From JABZIP01 sp052173355 (GTDB taxonomy: Bacteria > Bacillota > Clostridia > Peptostreptococcales > Anaerovoracaceae), in assembly GCA_052173355.1 (NCBI GenBank), contig JBQMYS010000021.1:1-22053 (forward strand): DNA of 22,053 nucleotides, given 5' to 3'. Position numbers and translations under genes: made by a program. The notes beneath the pieces were generated by a model. That model did not search any database and was not told the origin of the DNA. It was given only the letters and a program-made list of their open reading frames with translations. Below, one piece after another: positions 1 to 7,513 of the stretch; within the stretch, counting starts at the first letter, position 1; every line of letters begins with the position of its first letter.

Positions 1-1
1 A

Positions 2-406
2 TATTCACCATATCTTAAGGCACTGTGTATAAGAAATTCGCGTCTTAAAGACTTGTCCATGTTTGAGGGACTGACGCGGCATTTACTGGAAATAAATTTT
101 TCGTATAATGAAATTGAAGATATCTCACCGCTTGCTGGTTTGGTGTCCGGATATCTATTTGTGCCTAATAACAAAATAAGCAAGGGAGTTGCCGAAGTAG
201 TTAGTAAAATGCTTGATCCGTGGTATGTCTATTTGCGATACAATAAAATAGATGATACGGAATTTAGGAATATGATAAATTCCGATAAGGAAATTCATAA
301 TATATTTCTGCATCATAATTTGATTACAGATTACACTCCACTTGCGAATAAACATATCCGAAGTACTGACGTAACACGGGAAGAAATGATAAACAAGGAG
401 CGGTAA
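2..406 (+). CDS. Leucine-rich-repeat protein, C-terminal part (5' end outside window)
   Basis: The reading frame is open from base 2 to the TAA at 404-406 with no stop, so the gene starts upstream of the window. An internal TTG at 53 is not a credible start, because LRR-like sequence (LKALCIRNSRLKDL) is already present before it. About five degenerate repeats of roughly 20 to 22 residues follow, with cores INFSYNEIEDISPL, LFVPNNKI, VYLRYNKI and IFLHHNLITDYTPL. The LxxNxI pattern resembles internalin-type or SDS22-type LRRs. Such repeats usually form a curved protein-binding surface. No anchor or sorting motif is present at the C-terminus, which ends in a polar tail. Cell location cannot be judged without the N-terminus. 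The repeat call is good; the function is unknown. Confidence 0.75.
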   Translation, partial: YSPYLKALCIRNSRLKDLSMFEGLTRHLLEINFSYNEIEDISPLAGLVSGYLFVPNNKISKGVAEVVSKMLDPWYVYLRYNKIDDTEFRNMINSDKEIHNIFLHHNLITDYTPLANKHIRSTDVTREEMINKER

Positions 407-422
407 AACCGCTTCTTTTTTT
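398..422 (+). terminator. Intrinsic terminator after the LRR gene
   Basis: A 7-bp stem, GAGCGGT (398-404) against ACCGCTT (408-414) with an AAA loop, is followed by a run of seven T (416-422). The left arm covers the LRR stop codon. It separates the LRR gene from the promoter at 473. Confidence 0.9.
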
Positions 423-472
423 ATGGAAAAATAGAAGCATATTAAAAATTGTAAAAAAATTGAAATTATCTA

Positions 473-500
473 TTGACAAAAAATTACAATAATGTATAAT
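473..500 (+). promoter_or_regulatory. Sigma-A type promoter of the Tad-like operon
   Basis: A perfect TTGACA (473-478) and a perfect TATAAT (495-500) are separated by 16 bp, one less than the optimum. The promoter lies 32 bp before the first start codon of the operon and directly after the LRR terminator. No other promoter of this quality is visible until after 6092, so the whole 5.6-kb cluster is probably one transcript. Confidence 0.85.
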
Positions 501-531
501 AGTGTTATAAACAAAGAAAGGAGGTAAACAA

Positions 532-1176
532 ATGAGGTTTCGTCGGATAGTTAAACCGCTTACGGGTGTAATGCTGATTGTGATTTCCATAGGTGTATTG
601 TTTTGGTGGGAGCATGCCGGGCGAGAAGCTTTTTTTATGAAGGAAAGATTGGTTTTAGCAAAGCCTGTTAATGTAGGTGTAGTGGTAAGTCAAGCTGATT
701 TTAAATCAGTGAGAATCAATGATGAAGCGATACAAAAAGGAAGCATTACGGAATCAAAGATTGATCAGGTGCTCGGCAAGGTGGCGAAACGCGATATGCG
801 CAAAGGAGAGCAGGTAAATTTGAATGATTTTGTGAAAAAGGATATGCTCGCGTGCAAAGGGATTTCAATTTACGCGATAAAATCAGAGTGGCTGGATAGC
901 AGAAGTTGCAGCTTGAGAAAAGGCGATACGGTGCGAATTTATGATGCTTCCGGAGAAATTGATATGGGCTCATATAAACTAGCGTATGTAAAAAGTGAGA
1001 CTGAGCAGGAAGTTGTGAATGGCGAGGGAACCAAGGGAAATGAAATCGTTGAAAGAGATTTTGCAAGCAGCCCGATAGCATTTATAGAGATTTTCTGTAG
1101 GCTTGAGGATTATCGCAAAATTTACGAGATGGCTGAGAACTCGGGAGAAAAATTGCTAATTGTTCAGGAGGTTTAG
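532..1176 (+). CDS. CpaB/RcpC-like SAF-domain membrane protein
   Basis: This 214-aa protein has one N-terminal membrane segment (about residues 11-26) after a basic MRFRRIVK start, then an SAF-like domain (about 41-100). In that domain AKPVNVGVVVSQADF is followed by KRDMRKGEQVNLNDF, the layout seen in CpaB/FlgA-type pilus assembly proteins. The rest is extracytoplasmic and of unclear fold. In Tad systems of Gram-negatives CpaB acts with the secretin; Gram-positive versions lack one, so here it probably links the base to the wall. A strong AAAGGAGG (517-524) sits 7 nt before the ATG. It is the first gene of the operon, with 1 nt between its stop and the next start. The family call rests on domain layout and neighbours rather than on close identity. 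Confidence 0.72.
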   Translation: MRFRRIVKPLTGVMLIVISIGVLFWWEHAGREAFFMKERLVLAKPVNVGVVVSQADFKSVRINDEAIQKGSITESKIDQVLGKVAKRDMRKGEQVNLNDFVKKDMLACKGISIYAIKSEWLDSRSCSLRKGDTVRIYDASGEIDMGSYKLAYVKSETEQEVVNGEGTKGNEIVERDFASSPIAFIEIFCRLEDYRKIYEMAENSGEKLLIVQEV

Positions 1177-1177
1177 T

Positions 1178-1957
1178 ATGAGTAATTTTTATGTGTTCCA
1201 CGGCATAGATCACAAGGTTGGTGTTACTATGGTGGCACAATCGGTTGCAGAAATTATCGCTTCGTATAAAAAGGGGATGAAGGTGCTTTTTCTTGCTTTA
1301 AACGGACGGTTGAATGCGGAGTATGTGAAAGAGGATGTTCACAGTATTGATGATTTTAAAGTTGAACTTAACAGCAAGATTTTCACAGTTACAGATTTTA
1401 TGCGCAAATGCAGGCAAAAGGAAAATTTTTACATGATGGCAGGTGTTGCTAATGAAGAAGAAGAAAGGATGTATTTTCCGAGTGTCGTAGAATACTTGCT
1501 TGATGAATTGAAGGATAAATTTGATGTGATAATAGCGGATACCGGCAGTACACTGGATAACGGACTTGCGCTTGGTGCATTGATTTTTGCGGATTGTAAC
1601 TATCTGATAACAACTCAAAATGAATCGGCGCTCACGAGGCTTGAAAAGCAACGTGATATATTTGACAAAAGCGATATAAGTTTTGATGCGGTGGTTGTAA
1701 ATAAGTTTTATGAAAAAGATCCGCACAGCCTTGGATATATTCGTTTGAGATTGGGACTTGACAAGGAAAGAATTTCCAAAATTTCGATGGCGGATTATGA
1801 AAGGCAGGCAGAAATAAATCATTGTACGCTGATGGAATTTGACAATTCGGATTACGAAAAGGATATTCTTAATGTCGCAAATGAGATATTGCTCGACATA
1901 GGAGGGGAGGGAATCCGAAAAAGGAGTAGAGGACTTAGGTGGAAAAGTTTTATTTAA
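1178..1957 (+). CDS. CpaE/MinD-like protein with degenerate P-loop
   Basis: This 259-aa protein has the MinD/ParA layout. An N-terminal strand and P-loop region lie at residues 4-20, and a Walker-B-like FDVIIADTG (115-123, D121) follows. The later VVVNKF strand matches the base-binding region of the family. The P-loop reads DHKVGVTMVA where GGVGKTTxA is expected, so the invariant lysine is V16 and the double glycine is HK. Nucleotide binding is therefore doubtful. CpaE localises Tad pilus machines in Gram-negatives; this copy may be a scaffold. I chose the ATG at 1178 because AGGAGG (1166-1171) stands 6 nt ahead of it; an upstream TTG at 1160 has no such site. The end overlaps the next gene by 19 nt, which suggests translational coupling. 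Confidence 0.75.
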   Translation: MSNFYVFHGIDHKVGVTMVAQSVAEIIASYKKGMKVLFLALNGRLNAEYVKEDVHSIDDFKVELNSKIFTVTDFMRKCRQKENFYMMAGVANEEEERMYFPSVVEYLLDELKDKFDVIIADTGSTLDNGLALGALIFADCNYLITTQNESALTRLEKQRDIFDKSDISFDAVVVNKFYEKDPHSLGYIRLRLGLDKERISKISMADYERQAEINHCTLMEFDNSDYEKDILNVANEILLDIGGEGIRKRSRGLRWKSFI

Positions 1958-3354
1958 GCGATTACAACAGAAGAAAAAAAAGAAAAACTGAAAATGAAAT
2001 AATATGTGAAATGAGTGGTTTTAAAGCCATTTGTGATGGTGTTTTAGATGAATTTCACAAAGAATGGGATGACGAAGAAAAAGATATTAAAGCTCTTTTG
2101 GATATGCAAAAAAATGCTATTATCGGCAAAGCTAAGGAAGTAAGTTATTTTAAGAATAAAATTGCTGAGTATATTTCAAAAAAGGGCTTGGAACATAGCG
2201 ATTTTCCGGGATATTACGATAGCATAGAGGATGCGATTTATCAAGAAAATTGGGGAATGGCAGGGATAGCTGAATGGTTTTCATCAAAGAATAAAAGCAG
2301 CAGTTCATGCAAAGTAATAGGAAACCGAATATATTTTCAGGAGAATGGAAAACTTGTGGAAAAACCGCAGACTATCTCAAAAGAGAGACGAGAACAGCTT
2401 ATAAGAGCATTGCTTCTTGCGACTCCAAATGAGCGCGTGGATAAGGATTTTCATGAAGTTTATATGACTGACGGAACGCGTATTACTATATTTAAGGGTA
2501 ATATGGTTAAAGAGGGGCAAGAGGTAATAGTTTTTCGAAGATATATCATTGCGGAATACAGTTTTGAGGAACAAGCAAAGCGCGGAACAATACCGCAAAA
2601 TGCTATAAAGTTTTTTGAAAACATGGTAAAACTGGGATTTTCGATTGCCGCAACGGGGGCGATGAAAACGGGTAAGACATCGTTTTTGGCAACTTATCAG
2701 TCATACGAAAATCCTAATTTGGAGGGGGTAATGTTGGAAACGGACCCCGAAATCAGTTTGCACAAATTGATGCCCAAGGCGCCGATAATTCAGTTGCTGG
2801 CAAAAGACGACAGATTAAAAAGTATAACCAGGCAAATTTTGCGAAGTGATGCGGATTATTTGATAATGGCAGAAGCAAGAGACGGCGTATCACTTGATAC
2901 TGTATTGAGACTTGCAAGTAAGGGGACAAGACGTTTAAAGATAACGTTTCACTCAAGAAATCCGTTTAATTTTCCATATGATGTAGCAAGTGAAGTGGCA
3001 ATTAGTCTTAATATGGATATTGATATTACTGCAAAACGAGTTGCCCAAGGATTTGATTATATTTTTCATTTTGTGCAGCTCAAAGATAAAAGTAAAAAAA
3101 GGCTCAAAGGAATATATGAAATTACTTATGATGCCAGGGAGAGTGCTATTTTGATTACCCAAATATGTAAGTATATTGAAAAAGAGGATAATTGGAAATG
3201 GAACTGCCACATGAGTGAAGATAAGATTTTAGCGGCAAGTGAAGAAGATGAAGCAAGTTTTGAGCAATTCGCTGAGCAACTTGAAATGCTTGCAAATAAA
3301 AATCCTATGAGTAGGGAGGAATGTGATGAGAGCATATGTCGGTATAGGATTTGA
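1939..3354 (+). CDS. TadA/CpaF-type secretion ATPase
   Basis: This 471-aa cytoplasmic ATPase belongs to the type II/IV secretion (GspE/PilT/VirB11) superfamily and should power assembly of the Tad-like machine. The N-terminal 110 residues are charged and helical. The core has a Walker A GAMKTGKTS (240-248, K246), an Asp-box-like LETDPE (about 266-271), a Walker B ending in LIMAEARD (308-315, E312), and a His-box KITFHS (334-339). The start is a GTG overlapping the upstream gene by 19 nt, with AGAGGA at 1928-1933 ahead of it. An ATG at 2011 is a weaker alternative. The C-terminus is unusually acidic. The ATPase family is certain; the TadA subfamily rests on the TadB-like and TadC-like genes that follow. 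Confidence 0.88.
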   Translation: MEKFYLSDYNRRKKRKTENEIICEMSGFKAICDGVLDEFHKEWDDEEKDIKALLDMQKNAIIGKAKEVSYFKNKIAEYISKKGLEHSDFPGYYDSIEDAIYQENWGMAGIAEWFSSKNKSSSSCKVIGNRIYFQENGKLVEKPQTISKERREQLIRALLLATPNERVDKDFHEVYMTDGTRITIFKGNMVKEGQEVIVFRRYIIAEYSFEEQAKRGTIPQNAIKFFENMVKLGFSIAATGAMKTGKTSFLATYQSYENPNLEGVMLETDPEISLHKLMPKAPIIQLLAKDDRLKSITRQILRSDADYLIMAEARDGVSLDTVLRLASKGTRRLKITFHSRNPFNFPYDVASEVAISLNMDIDITAKRVAQGFDYIFHFVQLKDKSKKRLKGIYEITYDARESAILITQICKYIEKEDNWKWNCHMSEDKILAASEEDEASFEQFAEQLEMLANKNPMSREECDESICRYRI

Positions 3355-4264
3355 AGCGGTGGTGTATACTTGTTTCCTAATCGGAATCATTCTGATTTAC
3401 GGTAAGGAATTTGATTGGGTAATTCAGTCAATCAGAATGCGCAGGAGGCTTGCAGTAAGGGCTAAAAAAATGGATGGAGCGGGTAAAATGCGGGAACATC
3501 TGAATTACATCAGTTCGGTTAGTTTCGATATGAAAAAAGACAGATTGTTATTTTTGATATTGATAATAGGAGCGGGCAGTTTTGTTGTAGGAAATATGAG
3601 CTTTGACATAAATACGGCATTGATGTTTGCGATGTTTTTAGCAAGTACGCCATATGCTGTTGTAAGGATAAACTTTGAAAATTTGAGAAAAAAGACCAGT
3701 TTTGAAGGAGAGGCTTTGATAGTGAATTTTTTAAATGCTTATAGAATCAGCAATTTCAATGTTTATGAAGGACTTGAAGGTATAATAGCCGATGGAGCGC
3801 AAGAACTTAAAAGTAAAAACTTAATTTTGAAAATGATATTGGAATTAAGGCAAAGTGGAAGTCCGCAAAAAATAAGGCAGATTATAAATGATTTCGGAAA
3901 TACGGTCGGAACAAATTGGAGCAGGATGTTTGCTTATAATGTCCAGTTGGCTGCGGAAAAAGGAATAGATGTATCGCTTGCTGTGGAGGATATACTTTTG
4001 CAGCTTAGGGATGCGCGCAAGATTTATGAAGAACGCAGGCGTTTAAATTCGGAAGCGATGAGAATTGTGGTATATTTGATACCGTTGTTATATATGTTTA
4101 CGATTGTTGCAAGTGTTGTTTTCATAGGGATTGAGCCTGAGAAGCTTTTTAGAAATCAGTTTTTTACCAAACAGGGGTTTTCACTTTTTAATGTAAGTGC
4201 GCTGATGTTTGTAATGAATTTACTTGTGATGGAATGTATAAGTAAGCAAAAGTTCGATTATTAG
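3326..4264 (+). CDS. TadB-like inner-membrane platform protein (T2SSF domain)
   Basis: This 312-aa protein has membrane segments near residues 6-25, two adjacent ones around 71-115, and a C-terminal pair (about 248-272 and 285-303). Between them lies a helical cytoplasmic domain with the T2SSF pattern (FLNAYRISNFNVYEGLEG, then LELRQSG). This matches TadB, which with TadC forms the platform that the ATPase rotates or pumps. An in-frame GTG at 3323 is possible, but GGAGG at 3315-3319 is 6 nt from the ATG at 3326 and only 3 nt from the GTG, so I prefer 3326. The gene overlaps the ATPase gene by 29 nt, which points to coupled translation. Confidence 0.82.
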   Translation: MRAYVGIGFEAVVYTCFLIGIILIYGKEFDWVIQSIRMRRRLAVRAKKMDGAGKMREHLNYISSVSFDMKKDRLLFLILIIGAGSFVVGNMSFDINTALMFAMFLASTPYAVVRINFENLRKKTSFEGEALIVNFLNAYRISNFNVYEGLEGIIADGAQELKSKNLILKMILELRQSGSPQKIRQIINDFGNTVGTNWSRMFAYNVQLAAEKGIDVSLAVEDILLQLRDARKIYEERRRLNSEAMRIVVYLIPLLYMFTIVASVVFIGIEPEKLFRNQFFTKQGFSLFNVSALMFVMNLLVMECISKQKFDY

Positions 4265-4274
4265 GGGTGTAGTT

Positions 4275-4916
4275 ATGGTTTTCTTTATTTGGATATTATT
4301 TTCATCAGGAGTCGTTATTTTGTTTTTCGACAGAGGCAATTTGAGTTTAAAGGATCGGGCTGAAAAGATATTTTTAAGTGCAGGAAGAAAAAATTTTTTA
4401 TTTAAGAATATAATACAAATTTGGAAAAAATTACAAAGAATAAAACAAGAGCAGATATTAGATAGAGAAATATATGAGGCCATCTCTTTTATGCGCAATG
4501 TAATATCAATAGAAAGCGGTAGGGAAACAAATGCGGATTTCATAATTGAAAGACTTTCAAAAAAATCCGGACTTTTACAGGAAACTTATATTAAAATGCT
4601 CGCATTGTTACGAGTAAATAAAAGGCGTCAGGCAAAAGAACTGCTTGAAGAAAAATTTAGTACGGCATCGGGTAAAGAGTTTGCATCACTTCTGATAAGG
4701 TGGGACGATATAGATCCTAAAGAACTTGTCGAAGTGCTAATATCACATCAAAAAGGAATCAAGGAGATGCAACTTACAGTTCAAAAAAGGCGGGAGGAAA
4801 GTATCAGCGATTTGTTGTATTTACCTGTAATTGTGAATGTAATTTTCTTGTTTATCAACTTTATTTACGTGGCGTATTTTATAAACCAAAAGGAAATGTT
4901 AAAAATGTTATTTTAA
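4275..4916 (+). CDS. Shortened TadC-like membrane protein
   Basis: This 213-aa protein has an N-terminal membrane segment (about 3-18), a basic helical cytoplasmic domain, and a C-terminal hydrophobic stretch (about 181-203, LLYLPVIVNVIFLFINFIYV). The middle SFMRNVISIESGR followed by a KRREESISDLLYLPV approach to the membrane is like the second half of T2SSF proteins. TadC proteins are usually near 300 aa, so this one is reduced. It starts at an ATG with AGGGGTG (4263-4269) 5 nt upstream, 10 nt after the TadB-like gene. It is assigned as TadC mostly by position and topology. Confidence 0.65.
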   Translation: MVFFIWILFSSGVVILFFDRGNLSLKDRAEKIFLSAGRKNFLFKNIIQIWKKLQRIKQEQILDREIYEAISFMRNVISIESGRETNADFIIERLSKKSGLLQETYIKMLALLRVNKRRQAKELLEEKFSTASGKEFASLLIRWDDIDPKELVEVLISHQKGIKEMQLTVQKRREESISDLLYLPVIVNVIFLFINFIYVAYFINQKEMLKMLF

Positions 4917-4933
4917 AGTAGGAGGTAAGTAAT

Positions 4934-5092
4934 ATGAAACAGATAATTGTATTGGCGGCGTTTATTGCACTTGGTATATTTATATCAAGCATAGTGATAG
5001 GATTTGAGGGAGATGTAAAGACTATAGGCGACAAAACAGGTGCCGCTATGAGTAAGCTTGCTGCAAATATGGATAAAAGCTTTGGAAACTAA
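4934..5092 (+). CDS. 52-aa membrane peptide, candidate pilin-like subunit
   Basis: This is a 52-aa ORF starting at an ATG preceded by GGAGG (4921-4925, 8 nt spacing). The protein begins MKQIIVLAAFIALGIFIS, a hydrophobic helix (about 4-22), and continues with a polar tail containing FEGDVKTIGDKTG and AANMDKSF. The position just after the TadC-like gene is where small Flp pilin genes often sit. It lacks the classical Flp signature, a basic leader with a G/xxxxEY cleavage site, because the hydrophobic segment starts at residue 4. The first residues match those of the next two proteins in the operon (MKQxIVL). The coding call is well supported by the ribosome binding site, operon spacing and shared leader. 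The pilin role is inference; a small membrane adaptor or regulator is also possible. Confidence 0.75.
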   Translation: MKQIIVLAAFIALGIFISSIVIGFEGDVKTIGDKTGAAMSKLAANMDKSFGN

Positions 5093-5097
5093 GAACG

Positions 5098-5241
5098 ATG
5101 AAACAATACATAGTTTTATTAAGTATGATAGCGCTTGGAGTGTTCATATATGATGTGATTGTAGGTGGAGATGGGTCTATTTTAGCGGTTTTGAGCGGAC
5201 TTTGGGCAAAGGAACTTGCTGTTAGGACGTATAGACCTTAG
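5098..5241 (+). CDS. 47-aa membrane peptide, second pilin-like candidate
   Basis: This 47-aa ORF begins 5 nt after the previous stop. It reads MKQYIVLLSMIALGVFIYDV, then a Gly-rich turn and a second moderately hydrophobic segment (SILAVLSGLWA), then a basic end RTYRP. No proper ribosome binding site precedes the ATG (only a GGA about 11 nt upstream), so translation is probably coupled to the 52-aa gene. The leader resembles that of the neighbours on both sides (MKQxIVL, then IALGxFI in the 52-aa peptide), suggesting tandem duplication of a small membrane gene followed by divergence of the tail. The function is unknown. The evidence for coding is the matching leader and exact packing in the operon. 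Confidence 0.65.
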   Translation: MKQYIVLLSMIALGVFIYDVIVGGDGSILAVLSGLWAKELAVRTYRP

Positions 5242-5250
5242 GAGGATGAT

Positions 5251-5655
5251 TTGAAACAGTTGATAGTGCTGATGGCGGTTTTGCCGATAATGATTATATT
5301 TATAATGCAAATGGGATTGGATCAAAGAAATGCACAGACACTTACAGTCGTACAATCTTGCACATATGCGGCAAAAGAGCAGGCAAAGCAGGCAGGCTGT
5401 TTTACGGAGGAAATTTGTAACGAACTTAAGCATAACATATCTAAGCTTACGAATATTAAGGAAGAAAATATAAAAATAGAGGCAGATAGAAATTTAAAAT
5501 ACAGGTATTCGGATGACAGGCTGATACATTACAAAGTGAGTATCAAAGCTAGCGATATGATGGCGGCAAATAAGATATTCGGTATAAGCGACAAAGAAAA
5601 CAGCTATGAATTTACGGTAGAAAGTTATACTGCAAGTGAGAAAGTTGGGATATGA
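5251..5655 (+). CDS. TadE-like pseudopilin candidate (134 aa)
   Basis: The start is TTG at 5251, set by a perfect AGGAGG (5240-5245) 5 nt upstream; the nearby ATG at 5246 runs straight into a stop. The protein begins MKQLIVLMAVLPIMIIFIM, one membrane helix (about 4-20). A helical and then strand-rich extracytoplasmic domain follows, with two cysteines (about C36 and C50) that could pair. The layout of an N-terminal helix plus a roughly 110-residue soluble domain fits TadE/TadG-like minor pilins, but no TadE motif was clear. It overlaps the next gene by 4 nt (ATGA). The leader is shared with the two micro-ORFs upstream. The function is inferred from context. Confidence 0.68.
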   Translation: MKQLIVLMAVLPIMIIFIMQMGLDQRNAQTLTVVQSCTYAAKEQAKQAGCFTEEICNELKHNISKLTNIKEENIKIEADRNLKYRYSDDRLIHYKVSIKASDMMAANKIFGISDKENSYEFTVESYTASEKVGI

Positions 5656-6092
5656 AAGTTTATATAGTTTTTTCAGGGATTATTACAGTTTTTCTGATGG
5701 CGATGTGTTTTCAAGGGGATATGCGACTTTATGAGCATGAGCAGTGGCTCTTTAAAGAGATAACGGAAGAAGTAGCCTGCGGTGCGGCGTTGTATGTAGA
5801 GCAAGGTGAGTATTCGGACGGCAATATCGTTTTTGATTATAAAAAGGGAGAAAGTTATGCCAATGAATATTTGAAACAATCGAAGAAAAATTCGTATATA
5901 TTAAACAATGGAAGTGCGAAAATAGATTTGGTATTTGAGGATGATAAATCCGGATACTCAAAGGAGAATATACGCCATATTCCGTCGGTAACTGCTAAGA
6001 TTTGCGCGGAGCATAAAGATATTTTCAGATTGCCGTTTATAAGTGTAAAGCAAACTTTTCGTGAATCGAGGTATGAACTTAAAGAATTTTAA
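5652..6092 (+). CDS. TadE/TadG-like pseudopilin candidate (146 aa)
   Basis: This is the last gene of the operon, starting at the ATG of an ATGA overlap with its neighbour. The 146-aa product has an N-terminal membrane helix (about 3-19), then an extracytoplasmic domain that opens EEVACGAALYVEQGEY, like the region after the helix in TadE proteins (a small-residue helix leading to the soluble domain). A strand-rich end follows (IDLVFEDD, then SVTAKICAEH and LPFISVKQTF). It is probably a minor pilin or tip/anchor component of the Tad-like machine. The final codons form the left arm of the hairpin at 6069-6102. The coding call is firm; the family call is moderate. Confidence 0.68.
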   Translation: MKVYIVFSGIITVFLMAMCFQGDMRLYEHEQWLFKEITEEVACGAALYVEQGEYSDGNIVFDYKKGESYANEYLKQSKKNSYILNNGSAKIDLVFEDDKSGYSKENIRHIPSVTAKICAEHKDIFRLPFISVKQTFRESRYELKEF

Positions 6093-6102
6093 GTTCATAC
6101 CT
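6069..6102. terminator. 15-bp perfect hairpin between convergent genes
   Basis: AGGTATGAACTTAAA (6069-6083) pairs perfectly with TTTAAGTTCATACCT (6088-6102) around a GAAT loop. The left arm and part of the right arm encode the last residues of the pseudopilin gene. The right arm ends 1 nt before the stop of the minus-strand lipoprotein gene. There is no T-tract on either side, so it is not a textbook intrinsic terminator. It may stop or stabilise both transcripts. Confidence 0.6.
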
Positions 6103-6103
6103 G

Positions 6104-7513
6104 TTAAATCGGAAGTTTACCGGAAGAATTATCGGAGAGTAATTTTTCGAGTATTTCAAGTTCAATTACGTTGTTTGAAAAATTTATAGATAAGCATAGC
6201 GCATCCATGTTAGGATTTTTTTCTTTAAATATGGCTATTGGGCTTGTCTGCAATGAACTTTTGGTTGATGCATCTTTTTTTGTCACAGATGTGAAAATTT
6301 TTTGATATTGCGCGTAAATAGGGCTTTCAACATTTGCCGACCAGAGGGGGAAAGATGTAAGCTTATTAAATTCAGCGTCATTTAAGCCGGCTATGATTTG
6401 CAAAGTGCTTGCGATTTGCTCAAAATCGGAATCATTTTTTGCTCTGGCACATACGTTAAGAATAAGTGTATCGTTTTCGGTTGAAATTTGAGTGAGTGTT
6501 GTGTTTGATACAGTTATATCATTTTCGTCTTTTTCAAATGAACCGTTTATCATGGTATACAACAAACTGAAAATTTGTGTGCTTTCATCTCTTGAAATAG
6601 CAAGTTCCGGTACTGAAACTGCCGAGCAAATATATGAAAAAGGGTCGGAATCCCACAAATTTGAATATGAACTTAAAAATTTAGATGCGCTTTTTTCGAA
6701 GTACTTTTTGAATTTTTTATCATCGGAATCGCTTATGACGAAAGTTGCTTTTGCATATGCGGGGTACGTATCCATAGATGTTCCGCCGCTGAAATCTACG
6801 AGCTCAAGCGCTATTCCTTTACTTTTGGCGTAAGCAAAAAAATCGCCGAGTTCTTTGATAGGGTTTGGATGTTTGCCGTATATTTTACCGCAACTGTCCG
6901 ATGCGAAAGGCCCTATGCTGATTTGATATGCTTTACCGCCAACGGTAGAAGTTCTTGTAAAAGCCTTTGAAAAAGAATAAGTTTGCATTGCGGCGCTATC
7001 TAAAGCGTAAGTGGTTTTGCTATCTTGTATAAGGCTTATAACTTTGTCAGCTTTTATGTAATTTTGACTTATGTTTGAACTGCCATGATAATTTTCATCG
7101 GAATCTGCTGTAAATATAGCACGTATAAAACCATGTTCTTTCAAATTTTGTAAAATAAACAAAGTACTTGCGATAGCCTCGTAATTTCTAATATCGGAGA
7201 TTCCTATTTGGCAGTGTAGTATAGTGGATTCATCGTTTTCGTGCCCTAAAGTAGCTTTTTTTGACATGATTATGTTTTGGTAGGAATCGTAAGAAACAGG
7301 TATATTTTGCATAGCGGCCCAAGATATTAAATAATCGTTAATTGCCGCAAGATTGGAGGGGTCGCGAAGCTTTTTTGTGAGATCTGCATTTATTGTGTTT
7401 ACAGATTCACGTATTTCAATTTCACGCTGACTCTCAGATGTGCTGAAAAAACAGCCGGTAAAACTTAGACATATAAAGCATATTAAAAGTATGATAGAGA
7501 TGCTTTTTTTCAT
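6104..7513 (-). CDS. Lipoprotein with a degenerate PepD-like (M20C) fold
   Basis: This 469-aa protein has a lipoprotein signal (MKKSISIILLICFICLSF, then TGC with C21), so it should sit on the outer face of the membrane. From about residue 45 it follows cytosolic PepD dipeptidases. NDYLISWAAMQNIPV and NIIMSKKATLG match the first lobe. RAIFTADSDENYHGSSN matches the region of the paired glutamates. IELVDFSGG-type sequence (ELVDFSGGTSMDTY, 237-250) matches the lid domain. FPLWSANVESPIYAQYQKIF and FKEKNPNMDAL (429-439) match the second lobe. The GHxD, DNG, DEE and C-terminal His ligand segments are replaced or deleted, so peptidase activity is unlikely. It is probably a peptide-binding or structural pseudoenzyme. 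GGAAGG lies about 8 nt before the ATG. It is monocistronic, convergent with the Tad-like operon and divergent from the GNAT gene. Confidence 0.7.
   Translation of the reverse strand: MKKSISIILLICFICLSFTGCFFSTSESQREIEIRESVNTINADLTKKLRDPSNLAAINDYLISWAAMQNIPVSYDSYQNIIMSKKATLGHENDESTILHCQIGISDIRNYEAIASTLFILQNLKEHGFIRAIFTADSDENYHGSSNISQNYIKADKVISLIQDSKTTYALDSAAMQTYSFSKAFTRTSTVGGKAYQISIGPFASDSCGKIYGKHPNPIKELGDFFAYAKSKGIALELVDFSGGTSMDTYPAYAKATFVISDSDDKKFKKYFEKSASKFLSSYSNLWDSDPFSYICSAVSVPELAISRDESTQIFSLLYTMINGSFEKDENDITVSNTTLTQISTENDTLILNVCARAKNDSDFEQIASTLQIIAGLNDAEFNKLTSFPLWSANVESPIYAQYQKIFTSVTKKDASTKSSLQTSPIAIFKEKNPNMDALCLSINFSNNVIELEILEKLLSDNSSGKLPI

Noticed and set aside
1298..1822. A 174-aa open frame on the minus strand inside the CpaE-like gene
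   Set aside because: It is Cys/Ile/His-rich nonsense without family motifs, lies wholly inside a gene with clear motifs, and is a product of low-GC codon bias.
4934..5241. The two micro-ORFs as classical Flp pilins
   Set aside because: The G/xxxxEY processing site and basic leader are absent, so I kept them only as pilin-like candidates.
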